Assembly: GCA_003054695.1 (NCBI GenBank)
Contig: QAZA01000045.1
Location: 1 to 64,000, forward strand
Length of the DNA stretch: 64,000 nucleotides
Reading direction: 5' to 3'
DNA from: Verrucomicrobia bacterium LW23
GTDB lineage: Bacteria; Verrucomicrobiota; Verrucomicrobiia; Methylacidiphilales; UBA1321
Shown here: piece after piece, positions 1 to 9,229 of the stretch
How positions within the stretch are numbered: the first letter of the stretch is position 1
How the letters are laid out: every line of letters begins with the position of its first letter
Notes under the pieces: model-generated
Database searches by the model: none
What the model was told of the DNA's origin: nothing
Seen by the model: only the letters and a program-made list of their open reading frames with translations
Made by a program: the position numbers and the translations under genes

Positions 1-42
1 CGCCGCCAGCGTTCGTTCTGAGCCAGAATCAAACTCTCCGTA
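1..42 (-). rRNA. 16S rRNA, 5' end only (truncated by window edge)
   Basis: The reverse complement reads AGAGTTTGATTCTGGCTCAG followed by AACGAACGCTGGCGGCG, the universally conserved start of bacterial 16S rRNA (the 27F primer site). Only about 40 bases of the gene are present. It is transcribed leftward out of the window. The mature 5' end is estimated near position 40-45 from the distance to the conserved motif, not from a mapped processing site. Confidence 0.95.
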
Positions 43-45
43 AAA

Positions 46-651
46 ATGCCTCACAGGCAGACTATCGCTTACGCAACAGGCTAACCCCCAAGGACTTTTA
101 TAAGAATATTGAGCACTGCGACCGGCTTAAGGGCCGCAGCCTTCTGACCATTCCGGTCAATCAACTATTCCAAAGATGCTCCCGTGGTGTGAAACACAAA
201 GAGCTCTCAAAAAAATCAACGTTCCGCACAACTCAAACTTGCTGACTTCACTATCTATTCTTCCATCACCGTTGCAATCCATCCAGCTTCCACAAGCACC
301 GCCCCATGTAGAGGTCAAGCACCCACTTCCACCAGAATCCATGCATCGCATGATTCCATCTCGTTGCCAAAGAACAAATATTTTTCGAAAGATGCGCGAT
401 TGTGTTGCCAGAAGACGCAAATCCTCGATTTTAGTCGATGATTTTACCGAGTTTTTCTTGATTTTGCCGTTTGAGACGACGAAATCACCGCCGTTGTCAT
501 CTTTCGATGAACACCGGCATTCGGTGTCTTGCTTGAGCTCAATTGAGACTGCTTAATGTGAGCCTTGCAAGCTCTGTCACTAAACTATCACCAGTCGATC
601 GCTTTCGCTTTTCTCTCGCTTCGTTCGGTTAGTGCCGTTCGAAGTGTTTGG
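46..651 (-). other. Pre-16S leader region, non-coding
   Basis: This stretch lies between the candidate rRNA promoter and the 16S 5' end and is markedly more A/T-rich than the neighbouring genes. The short open frames on both strands show no recognisable protein. It probably holds the transcribed leader with processing and antitermination signals. I could not assign boxA or RNase III stems with confidence. Confidence 0.5.
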
Positions 652-680
652 ACTATATGAAATCGGTAGCGAAGGGTCAA
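652..680 (-). promoter_or_regulatory. Probable rRNA operon promoter (sigma70 type)
   Basis: On the minus strand there is a TTGACC -35 box (675-680) and a TATAGT -10 box (652-657) separated by exactly 17 bp. It points toward the 16S gene. An A/T-rich stretch with a GACAAATTTGTC palindrome lies just upstream. If used, it would give a pre-16S leader of about 600 nt, long but normal for rRNA operons. Transcription start not verified. Confidence 0.6.
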
Positions 681-1134
681 TGGGTTTTTTTGACAAATTT
701 GTCGAGAGAGGCCGAGATGGGAATGCAAGTGCCTGATAGGCAATAACCTCGGGGTTGGGAAGAAATTTCCGATTTTCTGGTTCCACCGCCGATTTCCTCG
801 TTTTTGATGCCTGAAAAAGGCCAATTTTCGCGGTTGAAAGCATTGTTTGAGGGAATGGAGATGCCTGAGGGTTGCCCGCAGACGTCCCTCCCCGCCCGCG
901 CGCGCCTTTCCAGTCAGCGGAGATATGCCTGTCCCACTGCTCCGGAATTGCCCTCCGCAGAGGATCATTGCGTTGCGCTGCCCCCTCTGTATTTGGTGTG
1001 GGTCGAGTCGTCTGCCGCCCGGGACGTGCATCCGGTCCACGCCACGTTTTGCTCGCCTCCCTGCAGGCTGGTGGCTTAGACTGCGCGTCGTCGTCTGGCC
1101 ACATCCCGGCCTCTGCGTCTCGCCTTCCCCTGCC

Positions 1135-1887
1135 ATGCCTACACTTCCCTCTTTGCCCGCCGCCGTTCTTGCGGCGATGGATCCGCACTGGACGCCGACG
1201 GGGTGTCTGTTGTGGAGTGCGCTGACCATTGGCGCGTTTTTTCTGTGCCGCCACATCTTTCTTACCTCTGGCAAGAACTCGCTGCTGCATCCTGTTTTGT
1301 GGGCGACGGTTGCGGTTGTCCTTACGATGGAGCTGACGCGGCACGGGTACGAGGCGTACCGGGCCGACACGGAGTGGCTGAAGTGGCTGCTGGGCCCCTG
1401 CGTGGTGGCGCTGGCGGTGCCGATTTACCACTTGCGCAGTACAATCTGGGCGCAGGCGGGGCCGCTGGCCGCGGTGGTGGTAACGGCCGTGCTCTTCAGC
1501 ATGCTGAGCGTTTACGGGCTGCTGATGGCGTTTTCGGTGGATATCGGTATAATCAAGGCGCTTAGCCTTAAATCCATTACCGCGCCGGTAGCTTACCGCA
1601 TTGCGCTGGATACCCCTGATGTGCAGGCGTTTGCGGATATTACGGGCATTGGCGTAATGTTCGCCGGCATTATGGGCGCGGTGCTGGGGCCGATGGTGCT
1701 GAGCTGGGCGGGCGTGCGCGATTCGCGCGCCGTAGGCCTGGCCCTGGGCTGCACCAGCCACGGTGTCGGCACCGCCCGTGCGCTGGAGCTGGGCGGCACC
1801 TGTGGTGCTTTTGCCAGCATGGGGATGAGCTGCAGCGCGGTTGCCGCCGCCATTGTGTGCCCGCTGATGTTGCGCTATGTGTTGTAG
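1135..1887 (+). CDS. lrgB: LrgB family membrane protein
   Basis: A 250-residue, strongly hydrophobic protein with multiple predicted membrane segments. The C-terminal part carries the LrgB/CidB signature, seen here as GCTSHGVGTARALELG, followed by a final hydrophobic helix. LrgB proteins act with LrgA in holin/antiholin-like control of murein hydrolase activity or in export of small metabolites such as glycolate or pyruvate. No LrgA partner is next to it: upstream is the rRNA leader and downstream a glycosyltransferase-like gene. The ATG at 1135 was chosen because the more upstream open frame encodes an Arg/Pro-rich stretch unlike the family. The leader is pyrimidine-rich and lacks a clear Shine-Dalgarno. 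Confidence 0.85.
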   Translation: MPTLPSLPAAVLAAMDPHWTPTGCLLWSALTIGAFFLCRHIFLTSGKNSLLHPVLWATVAVVLTMELTRHGYEAYRADTEWLKWLLGPCVVALAVPIYHLRSTIWAQAGPLAAVVVTAVLFSMLSVYGLLMAFSVDIGIIKALSLKSITAPVAYRIALDTPDVQAFADITGIGVMFAGIMGAVLGPMVLSWAGVRDSRAVGLALGCTSHGVGTARALELGGTCGAFASMGMSCSAVAAAIVCPLMLRYVL

Positions 1888-2077
1888 CTGGGGTTCCGGG
1901 TGTGTAGGAGGTGGCGGCGGGCGCCCTCTCTCCGGAGTCGTCAGCCCGGTGCTTACAATTGGGGCGCCGGGGCCGATAACCATTGCTTTCTGCACGCTTG
2001 CTGCTTTCTTGATCCAACCTGCCGCGCACGCACTCCCGGTGCGTCTGATGGCTCTGCCGCCGTCGTAACTTACCGCC

Positions 2078-3259
2078 ATGCATCACCTCCCTGGAGGATC
2101 CTTCCCTGTGTTGGAGACTGCCTCTCTTACCCTCTCGAACGCGCCCGTTGCCTCGGCCGCGCGGCCCCTGCGTATCCTCGCCTTTTGGGCGGCTTCGGAC
2201 TACGAGGAATTTTTTGTGCCGGCCTTTCTGGGGCGCCCCGAGTACCAGGTGGAGATCGTCTCCGGCGACCGCACCAGCGGACCCTCGCCGCACGTGGCGG
2301 ACAGCCGCCGCATTGCGGAGCTGAAGGAGCGGGTGCGGGAGCGCGACTTTGATCTGGTGCTGGCTGGCAATGTGTGGAACACGCCCTACCCGGGCAACAA
2401 GGGCTTCTGGACGTCGCTGAGCGTGTCCCTTCGCTTTACGTTGTGGAAGCGCCGGATGCTCGACACGTATCTGGCCCCCGGCATCGCCCGGCCCGCGCCG
2501 GACCGCTCCACGCGCCGCGGCCGCGAACTTGCCGCGCTTCCGCCCGTGCCCTTTGCGGCGGTGGATATGCGCGACAGCCCGTTTGTGCTGCCCGCCGACT
2601 GGCCGCTGCTGGAGGCATGCGACCTCTACTTCAAGCGCGAACTCTTTTTCTGGGAGGCCAAAAGCCTGCTGCCCATGCGTCACGCGCGGGGTGGGGCGGA
2701 GACCGATCCGCTGGCGCAGCGATTGCGCCCGCTGAGCTACGGCGTGCGCCCCAAGTACCAGGGCCGCCCCCACCGTCCGGTGGCGGAGCGCGATGTGGAT
2801 ATCTACATTAGCGGGCACGGCAACCCGATTCGCGACGAAGCACGCGCCCGGCTGCGGCGGTTTGCCGAGAAGCATGCCGGCCGTTACCGTGTGGAGATTG
2901 TCGATTTTCTTCAGGACGCCGAGTACGACGAGATGCTGCAGCGCGCTAAACTGATCGTCTGCACGGAGAGCTTTGGCTGCGAAACGTGGCGTCAACTGGA
3001 GGCCGCGGCCTGCGGGGCGGTGCCGGTCATCAACTGGCCGTACGCCCAGCACCATCTGGCGCTGGAGCCCGACAAGCACGCCGTCTACTACTCCCCCCTG
3101 GGCGACGACTTTGAGCGCCAGCTCGAACGCGCCCTGGCCGACCTGCCCCGGCTGGAGGCGATGAGCATCGCGACCGCCCAGCATACGCAGGCCCACAAAA
3201 CCCGGGCCGCTATTGGCGACTATATTGTGCGCACCACGCTGGCGCAGGCGCCCGCGTAG
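2078..3259 (+). CDS. Glycosyltransferase-like protein
   Basis: About 390 residues. The C-terminal half resembles the nucleotide-sugar-binding Rossmann domain of GT-B glycosyltransferases: a segment with FLQDAEYDEMLQRAKLIVC is followed by ESFGCETWRQLEAAACGAVPV, which fits the E-x7-E type donor-binding region. The N-terminal half is less familiar and rich in charged residues. No signal peptide or membrane helix is obvious, so it is probably cytoplasmic and could act on a glycan or lipid precursor. The first ATG is at 2078, but a GTG at 2108 has a much better ribosome site (GGAGGA at 2093-2098). Acceptor and donor are unknown. Confidence 0.65.
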   Translation: MHHLPGGSFPVLETASLTLSNAPVASAARPLRILAFWAASDYEEFFVPAFLGRPEYQVEIVSGDRTSGPSPHVADSRRIAELKERVRERDFDLVLAGNVWNTPYPGNKGFWTSLSVSLRFTLWKRRMLDTYLAPGIARPAPDRSTRRGRELAALPPVPFAAVDMRDSPFVLPADWPLLEACDLYFKRELFFWEAKSLLPMRHARGGAETDPLAQRLRPLSYGVRPKYQGRPHRPVAERDVDIYISGHGNPIRDEARARLRRFAEKHAGRYRVEIVDFLQDAEYDEMLQRAKLIVCTESFGCETWRQLEAAACGAVPVINWPYAQHHLALEPDKHAVYYSPLGDDFERQLERALADLPRLEAMSIATAQHTQAHKTRAAIGDYIVRTTLAQAPA

Positions 3260-3302
3260 GTTGACAAAGGGCTTTCGGTAGAGTGAATGCGCGTGTGATT
3301 TC

Positions 3303-3581
3303 TTGTTGACGCTCGTGTCGCATCGGATCAACAGTAAGCAATGGATCGATCTCCTCTACGTCGTTCTCTTTGGCGTCGCTCTTGCAGGGCTGGGGATCTT
3401 CAGCATCATGCGCAAGCAGAGGGCCCAGCTGCTGGTAGCGTACCCAGCGGCCATCGGCCTGGGCTTTACTCTGGTGTGCTGGGCCATCGCGTTCCACTGG
3501 TGGCGCTGCCTGGCAACGTGGCCAGCGCCAACCCCGGCCCCTTCCCAACCTGCGGCGCCTGTCGTTTCGGCTCAGGGCTAA
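3303..3581 (+). CDS. Small hypothetical membrane protein
   Basis: About 92 residues with two hydrophobic segments, roughly residues 16-36 and 48-64, separated by a short basic loop (MRKQR), then a Pro/Ala-rich tail. This suggests an inner-membrane hairpin protein. The start is a TTG (3303 or 3306), since no suitable ATG is present near the N-terminus. It sits 6 bp upstream of the frameshifted gene that follows and could be co-transcribed with it. No family recognised. Confidence 0.5.
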   Translation: MLTLVSHRINSKQWIDLLYVVLFGVALAGLGIFSIMRKQRAQLLVAYPAAIGLGFTLVCWAIAFHWWRCLATWPAPTPAPSQPAAPVVSAQG

Positions 3582-3587
3582 CAGGAC

Positions 3588-3895
3588 ATGAGATTTGTTG
3601 CAGCACTTCAATGGATCAAGACGGACTTTGGCGGACGATCTGCGTTGCCTGTTAACGGCTTGCGTCCAGGTTTCCGCATACAACGGCATGTCGATTTGTG
3701 GCTGAAGGGGACCACATCAATCACTGTTTCGGACTTACTTTTGGATTCGACTACATGGTCCGGAACGGCAACTCTGGAAATTCACCCTCACTCATCGTCT
3801 CAACTGGCAGGACTGGTTAAAATGGAGAGAGTATCGAACTTCTCGATGGGTACCGAGTGATAGCTGTGGGCAAAATACAAGAGTGCCTTACATGA
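3588..3895 (+). pseudogene. EF-Tu domain 2-like small protein, frameshifted
   Basis: The first frame (3588-3860) starts MRFVAALQWIKTDFGGRSA and includes RPGFRIQRH and a SGTATLEI strand. This resembles the small stand-alone proteins related to the elongation factor Tu beta-barrel domain. It then loses the pattern and stops at 3858-3860. The +2 frame over 3824-3895 continues it as IELLDGYRVIAVGKI, the usual terminal strand of these proteins. One extra A in the AAAA run at 3819-3822 would restore a single open frame of about 102 residues (..LVKNGESIELLDG..). It is therefore either a one-base deletion in the organism or a homopolymer sequencing error. Confidence 0.6.
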
Positions 3896-4063
3896 GCCGT
3901 TCCTGGGGTTCTCTCGCATCAGAATGCGAGCGGAACCCCGGGCTAAGTGAGGGAACAGCTTCCGCCGTTCTCGGAGCACTATGCCCGGGCAAAGCCCCTT
4001 TCGCAAACGCCCGCCGTTGTCCAGAATCTAACCGCGCGACAGATTGATTGGGCTTTGCTCCGG

Positions 4064-4993
4064 CTACGGCCGCAGCGCGCCGACACACACGAAGAGCTCC
4101 GAGCGGTTGAGGGCGTCCTCCAGGTAGATGGGCGCTGTCGCTTCGGCGTCGATGGGGAGGCTGGGCCGGGGGGTGGCCTGGTAGCAGTACGTCACAAATT
4201 CCGAGCACATCATGGAAGCGCTGGGAGCCTGCAGCTGGGCCGCCATGCCAGCGCGGCGGCGGGCGTCGGCATCAAACCATGTTGTGGCAGGAAAGGTGAG
4301 CAGAGCGTGATCCAGCGCATAGGTGATGACGGGCCGGCGCGCGGCCATGCGGGCCTGGGCGCGGGTGTTGCCGGAGGCGGCTGCGGAGGCCAGCTTTTCG
4401 TCCCACGCATAGGGGGAGCACGCGCGGGCAAACTCGACGGCGCGGCGGCGTGCCTCGTCGGCGCCGGGCCCGACGCGGCGGTAGACAAGGAGCGTCTGTC
4501 CTTTGCGGGAGCTGAGTTTGTCCTGCCACAGGCCGCCGCGGGTCATGCTGGCCTCCGCCACATGGCCGGCGCCCAGGTAAATGAGAGCGTGGCCGGTGCG
4601 GCGGGTGCCGTGGGTGGAGTGGAAGGGAGTCTGGCCCTGCACCACCTCGTTGGTGGCGTGGCCGTCGTACACCTTTTTCAGGAGGATATCGCCGGGCAGC
4701 AGGCGGCCGGGCGTGGTGGCGGGCAGCCGGTCAAACCATTCGCGCTCGCTCACGCGATCTTTCTCGCGCCGGTTGGGATTGATGCGCCACCCGCCTGTGC
4801 CGGGGACGGGGATGGCGTAGACCGGGGCGGGGCGGTGGGTGTGCGTTGCCTCCCGGGCTTTGCGCGCAGCGGGAAGCGGCGGCACCGGCTCCGGCCGTGC
4901 CACGGCGTTGGGAGGCGCCATGCCGGGGATCAGGGCGACGATGCTGAAGACGGAGGCGAAGGCGAGGCAAAGCGAGAAGGAAGTGGATTTCAC
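4064..4993 (-). CDS. Exported permuted papain-fold peptidase/amidase (YiiX/NlpC-like)
   Basis: Starting from the GTG at 4993 the product is 309 residues with a signal peptide or membrane anchor (residues about 1-30). A GDILLKK motif near residue 101 is followed by TGHALIYLG with His135 and, much later, CSEFVTY with Cys263. The order GDxL, His, then Cys is typical of circularly permuted NlpC/P60 proteins (YaeF/YiiX type). These cleave peptide or amide bonds in murein or lipid-linked substrates; the actual substrate here is unknown. An ATG start at 5107 is also open, but it lies inside a palindromic repeat and would bury the signal peptide, so the GTG is preferred. Confidence 0.7.
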   Translation of the reverse strand: MKSTSFSLCLAFASVFSIVALIPGMAPPNAVARPEPVPPLPAARKAREATHTHRPAPVYAIPVPGTGGWRINPNRREKDRVSEREWFDRLPATTPGRLLPGDILLKKVYDGHATNEVVQGQTPFHSTHGTRRTGHALIYLGAGHVAEASMTRGGLWQDKLSSRKGQTLLVYRRVGPGADEARRRAVEFARACSPYAWDEKLASAAASGNTRAQARMAARRPVITYALDHALLTFPATTWFDADARRRAGMAAQLQAPSASMMCSEFVTYCYQATPRPSLPIDAEATAPIYLEDALNRSELFVCVGALRP

Positions 4994-5095
4994 GAAACGA
5001 AGAGGAGAGAAAGCGCGCGCAGGCGACTCGGCGGCGATCGGCTTCTCTTCAACAATCGAAATCAGCTTACCTCCCCTTACATAAAAATCCGCCCT

Positions 5096-5460
5096 CTTTA
5101 TCCCCACCTTAAAGGCTTCTATCGCCCTTAGAGCGAGATACTCTGTGATGCAGTGTCGCTTTACGGAGGGGAATATCTCGCTCTAAGGGGGACGCAAGCC
5201 TCTAAGCAGGGGATAAAGGGGGAACGTAAGGAAGGTTGAACATCGTGGAAGCAACCCTCTTGGCGAAACTTTCCGCCCCTGGCGATGTTATCTGAAGGTC
5301 CGTAGATCCAAGGCAGATAGTATCGCCAAGGACGGAAAGTTTCGCCAAGGGGATCCAGCGGAAATGTCGACAGCCTCTAAGGTGGGGACAAAGGGGGACC
5401 GGGAAGGAATGTTAATGAGCGTAGAGGAGTCTCGCCTGGCGAAACATTCCGTCCTCGGCT
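5096..5460. repeat. Composite of palindromic repeats
   Basis: Non-coding region between two minus-strand genes. It holds a hairpin with perfect 16-bp arms (5125-5140 / 5174-5189, CCCTTAGAGCGAGATA) and a second hairpin around TTGGCGAAACTTTCCG (5260-5275 / 5333-5348). A GGAAATGTCGACAG end sits at 5360-5373. An imperfect direct repeat is visible: the block from 5198 (gcctctaag...) to about 5280 recurs at 5373-5455. The TTGGCG hairpin and GTCGAC end are shared with copies near 34.2 and 47.4 kb. Confidence 0.8.
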
Positions 5461-5466
5461 TTCGCC

Positions 5467-6618
5467 CTACTTTCCTGTCAGCGTTACCGCGCCGCGATCG
5501 GGCACGGCTTGCACCAGGGCATAGCGTTTGCCTTCGTGCTCCACCATCTGCACGCCGGCGGGTTTGCCGGCCTGGGTGGCGGCGGCTTCCTTCCATGCGG
5601 CGGGCACGCACACTTTGATGGTGAGGGGGAAGTCGAACGCGGCGTCGTCCATGCGGTCGGTCAGGTCGAACACGATCTTCGCGTCGCTCTTTTCCGTTAC
5701 CTTCAGCGTCGCGGTGTCGCGCTCCTGCCCGTAGAGGGAGGTGTCGCCGAATTTCGAGATCCAGAGGTTGTCGCGGTTTTGCTCAAAAAAGACGAAGATG
5801 GGGCGCGGTTCCGTCGACTTGGTGGCGTCCTTCATAAAGTGGTAGAGGAGGATGCACCAGCCGCGGTAGGCTTTGTGCTGGGGGTTGAGGATGTTGGCCG
5901 GGTCGGCCCAGTCGCCCTTTTCGCCGGCGGGCGTATTGAGGACGCTTTCGCTGCCGCAGCGGGTGCCCATGTAATCCACCACATGGGGCCCGGGAATGAC
6001 GCCGCTGACGCCGCGCGCGCCGTTGTAGTATTTGGCGGCGACGCTCCGGTCGTTCTTGCCCGAGTTTTTGCCGCCGGGGTACGCGAGGAAGCGGATACGG
6101 TGCCCCGGCAAGTTCTTCTCCAGCAGGGTTTTGGATTCAGCGTACTCCCACTCGATGTCCTTCCAGTCGGGCAGCTCCACATGCAGGTGGGTGTGGGTGT
6201 GCGACTGCACGTCGTGGCCTTTTTCCAGCACGCCGCGCCACAGGTCCCACGTGCCGCCAAACGCGCGGGCATCGGTGCCGATGCGGTCGGTAATGATAAA
6301 CCAGGTGACGGGAAACTTGTATTTCTCGCCCATCTCCACCCACCACGGCACGTCGGGCGCGCAGTTGTCGTCCACCGTAACGCTGATGGCGGCCAGCTTG
6401 TCGTCCTTCCAGAGGCAGATCTCGGCGTCGCCGGGCTCCGCGGGCCACGTGCGATCGGTAACCTTGAAGCGCGGCTCCACCTTCTCCCCGCCCGGCGCAA
6501 CAAGGTTCGGCAGCTGTTCGCCCACGGCAACGGCGGGGATGGCGGAGCATGCGGCAAGGAGGGCCGCCGCAAGAGCCGCAGCGGCGAGAGATCGGGCCGG
6601 AAAGAGGTAGGGAATCAT
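5467..6618 (-). CDS. Polysaccharide deacetylase family lipoprotein
   Basis: About 383 residues from the ATG at 6618. The N-terminus is a signal peptide with a lipobox-like LLAAC, so a lipoprotein is likely. The NodB/CE4-like fold is suggested by SVTVDDN (motif 1, metal-binding Asp), QSHTHTHLH (motif 2, metal-binding His) and FLAYPGG (motif 3). Such enzymes remove acetyl or related acyl groups from glycans, here probably outside the cytoplasm. A C-terminal segment of about 90 residues looks like a beta-sandwich. An in-frame ATG at 6660 is possible but would place extra residues before the signal peptide. Confidence 0.8.
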   Translation of the reverse strand: MIPYLFPARSLAAAALAAALLAACSAIPAVAVGEQLPNLVAPGGEKVEPRFKVTDRTWPAEPGDAEICLWKDDKLAAISVTVDDNCAPDVPWWVEMGEKYKFPVTWFIITDRIGTDARAFGGTWDLWRGVLEKGHDVQSHTHTHLHVELPDWKDIEWEYAESKTLLEKNLPGHRIRFLAYPGGKNSGKNDRSVAAKYYNGARGVSGVIPGPHVVDYMGTRCGSESVLNTPAGEKGDWADPANILNPQHKAYRGWCILLYHFMKDATKSTEPRPIFVFFEQNRDNLWISKFGDTSLYGQERDTATLKVTEKSDAKIVFDLTDRMDDAAFDFPLTIKVCVPAAWKEAAATQAGKPAGVQMVEHEGKRYALVQAVPDRGAVTLTGK

Positions 6619-6740
6619 GGCGATTGTGCTGAGGAAGGGGAATCCCCCGCAGGTTATCACAGCTTTGATAAAGCCTGCAAGTAAATCCTTAGCAATCGCA
6701 ACGAGCTCGCGCTGTGCGTCCGAGGGCGCCTGCGGACGCC

Positions 6741-8183
6741 CTAATCCTGCGCTTCGCGGCCGGATTCCAGCTTCTCCGTCAGGAAAAGCACGGTCTGGCG
6801 CAGCTTGTCGTCGGCTTTCATCTTTTCCTCAATGCTGCGGTTGGCGTGCAGCACGGTGCCGTGGTCGCGGCCGCCGAAGGCGTCGCCGATGTCGCTGAGG
6901 CTGCTGGTTGTCAGCTTGCGGCTGAGGTACATGGCCACCATGCGGGGGAGGGCGATGTTGGCGGGGCGGCGCTTGCTGGTCATGTCGGCCAGGCGGATGT
7001 CGTAGGTTTCGGCCACGCGCTTCTGGATGACATCAATAGAGATGGAGGTGTGTACCTCCTTGTGCAGCAGGTCCTTAAGCAGAATCTCCAGGCTGGCGGT
7101 GCTGAGTTTGCGGCCATCGTCCAGCACGGTTTGCGCGGCCACGCGGGTCAGCGCGCCTTCCAGCCGGCGCACGTTGCTTTTCACGCGGCGGGCGATGAAG
7201 GCGAGCACATCCTCGTCCAGCTTGACGGACATCGTGCTCAGCTTATGGCTCAGGATGGCCATGCGCGTCTCCAGGTCGGGCGGCGACAATTCGGCTGTCA
7301 TGCCCCACTCAAAGCGGGAGGAGAGGCGCTTTTCCAGGTTGGCGATGTCGTTGGGCGGGGAGTCGCTGGTCAGGACGATCTGTTTGCTGCCATCAAACAG
7401 CGTGTTGAAGGTGTGGAAGAATTCGTCCTGGCTGCGCTCCTTGCCGGCCAGGAACTGCACGTCGTCGATAAGCAGCACATCCACAAGGCGATACGCTTTG
7501 CGGAAATCCACCAACTCGCCGCGCTGGATGGCGGCGATAAACTCGTTGGTGAACTGCTCCGACGTGACGTACTTGACGCGTAAGTGCTTTTTGGTGCGGA
7601 TGATATGATGGCCGACGGCCTGCATCAGGTGCGTCTTGCCCAGCCCCACGCTGCCGTGCAGAAAGAGCGGGTTGTACGAGCGCGAGGGCGCCCCTGCGAC
7701 CGCGAGGGCGGCCGCGTGCGCAAACTGATTGTTGGCGCCCACCACAAAGGTGTCGAACGTGCTGCGCGGGTTGAAGACCGAAGCGGCCTGCTGCGCGGAG
7801 GCGGCAGAGGTGCGACGGGTGGTGACCCGGGCGTGGGTGGCGGGCGTCTCCTCCTCGGCCGCTGCGGCGGCCCCCGCGGTTTCCCCGGCCCTGGCGGGGT
7901 CGGCGGCGGCGGCCTGGCTTTCGGGGGTGATAAAGACGATGCGGACCCGGGTGTCCAGGGCCAGCACGCGCGTCACAACATTCTCCAGCTGAGGCAGATA
8001 GTTCTCCTCAATCCAAAACTGGTAAATGCTGTTTTCGACACGCAGCGTCAGCGCGGCGCCGTCATAGCTCTCGATACTCAGGGGGGTAAACCAGCGCTTC
8101 ACGGCGTCGGCCGAGATCACGCACTGCAACTCGGTGCAGATGGAGTTCCAGAGTTCGGGGAGGTTCTGCTGAGGGGTATTCAC
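6741..8183 (-). CDS. dnaA: Chromosomal replication initiator DnaA
   Basis: A complete 480-residue DnaA. Domain I covers residues 1-90, followed by an Ala/Thr-rich linker (about 95-130). The AAA+ domain has Walker A HGSVGLGKTHL (176-186) and Walker B LLIDDVQFL (237-245). The C-terminal DNA-binding domain carries the DnaA signature DHGTVLHANRSI. It binds DnaA boxes and melts the origin. The upstream intergenic region has clustered DnaA-box-like 9-mers, fitting an origin and autoregulation. No dnaN or recF follows, which differs from the classic arrangement. Confidence 0.98.
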   Translation of the reverse strand: MNTPQQNLPELWNSICTELQCVISADAVKRWFTPLSIESYDGAALTLRVENSIYQFWIEENYLPQLENVVTRVLALDTRVRIVFITPESQAAAADPARAGETAGAAAAAEEETPATHARVTTRRTSAASAQQAASVFNPRSTFDTFVVGANNQFAHAAALAVAGAPSRSYNPLFLHGSVGLGKTHLMQAVGHHIIRTKKHLRVKYVTSEQFTNEFIAAIQRGELVDFRKAYRLVDVLLIDDVQFLAGKERSQDEFFHTFNTLFDGSKQIVLTSDSPPNDIANLEKRLSSRFEWGMTAELSPPDLETRMAILSHKLSTMSVKLDEDVLAFIARRVKSNVRRLEGALTRVAAQTVLDDGRKLSTASLEILLKDLLHKEVHTSISIDVIQKRVAETYDIRLADMTSKRRPANIALPRMVAMYLSRKLTTSSLSDIGDAFGGRDHGTVLHANRSIEEKMKADDKLRQTVLFLTEKLESGREAQD

Positions 8184-9229
8184 GGATCAGTTAAAAAAGG
8201 GGGGGGGAGATTGGCGGTAGAGAGCGATTTATCGGACTTTGTTCACAGGTTATTCACAGCCTGCGCGGGCGTTGCGAAGAACAGACAGGGCGCGGACAGG
8301 CAGCGGGATTGTGGGATGCATGGATGCGTAAATCTTTGTGAAGAAGCCATTTAAGAGGATGCGGCGCTGGTCGGCATGTAGGCTGCGTGGCCGATAAAGG
8401 GGAGCTGGCGGCATTCAATGGCGGTAAATGTTTCAGGAGATCTGTGATACAACAAAAGTTGTTCACACATGCCCCCGCGGGCTCCCTGCGGCCGCCCAGG
8501 CAAATGCAACAAGGCTGGAGCAGCGTGGCCGGACCCGGGTTGCGACGGGGTGGCGCCAGCCGAAGCCCCGGGGGGGCGGGCGACCGGGCGGCACATAGCA
8601 ATCGGGAATTAGGTTCTAGGTTTTGGAAGGCCGATCGACAAGCGTTTTGAACGCGAAGGGAAGGAATATACTTTGGAAAAACGATTGACTTGCTCCGCTC
8701 AATTCTATCACGGAGTGGGCTGGTTATTCGTCTGTGTAATGCATTGATTGGCAACGTTTTACGCAAAGCGAAAAATCCATTCTCGTGGAAATTCTTTTTG
8801 TAAACTTTCCCGCTTTTTCCCACAAGATCACAGAAATCCGGCCCGTTGTTGCCGCAATTGGAAGAGGTTGCGCAGCCTGGGCAAAAGCCCGGCGTTCCGA
8901 ATAGATGGCACTCCTGTTGCACTTGTGTGACGTGCTGTGCATGTCGATGATCTGCGACCTGTTCGCATGCGTTCAGCATTTCAACGCCGCGCTTTGCGGG
9001 GCAGAGTCGCGGGGCTTTGCGCGGGTGCCCCTCACGGAAGGCTGGCGCGCGCTGTCCCATTTGTGTATTACTGGAAAGGGACCGGGGACTAAGGTAGCGT
9101 TTGCGTTACACGGCGGTTTGGATTCAGGTTCGCGCGTTCCGCCGTCAACCATCTGCCTGTGGGGTGGCTCCATTTCCTGGCGAGTTCTCCGCAAGTCCTT
9201 CTCTCCCTGTCCTTTGCCTCTCAATAGCT
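8184..9229. other. Putative oriC region upstream of dnaA
   Basis: A 1-kb stretch without a credible gene next to dnaA. DnaA-box-like 9-mers seen: TTATTCACA (8250-8258, matches TTATNCACA), TTGTTCACA at 8239-8247 and 8459-8467, TGTGAAGAA (8337-8345, one mismatch) and TGTGTATTA (9062-9070, one mismatch). An A/T-rich block spans about 8655-8870, a candidate unwinding element. Gene orientation switches here: dnaA and rRNA run left, most large genes run right. This supports an origin, but no skew calculation was possible. Confidence 0.5.

Noticed and set aside
580-2079. A long minus-strand open frame (about 499 codons) opposite lrgB
   Set aside because: Its product is Arg/His/Gln-rich low complexity with no motif, it opposes the clear LrgB gene, and GC-rich codons make such shadows common.
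8254-9060. Minus-strand open frame of 268 codons in the dnaA upstream region
   Set aside because: The product is Cys/Pro/Arg-rich with no domain, and the region has DnaA-box-like sequences and A/T-rich DNA fitting an origin.
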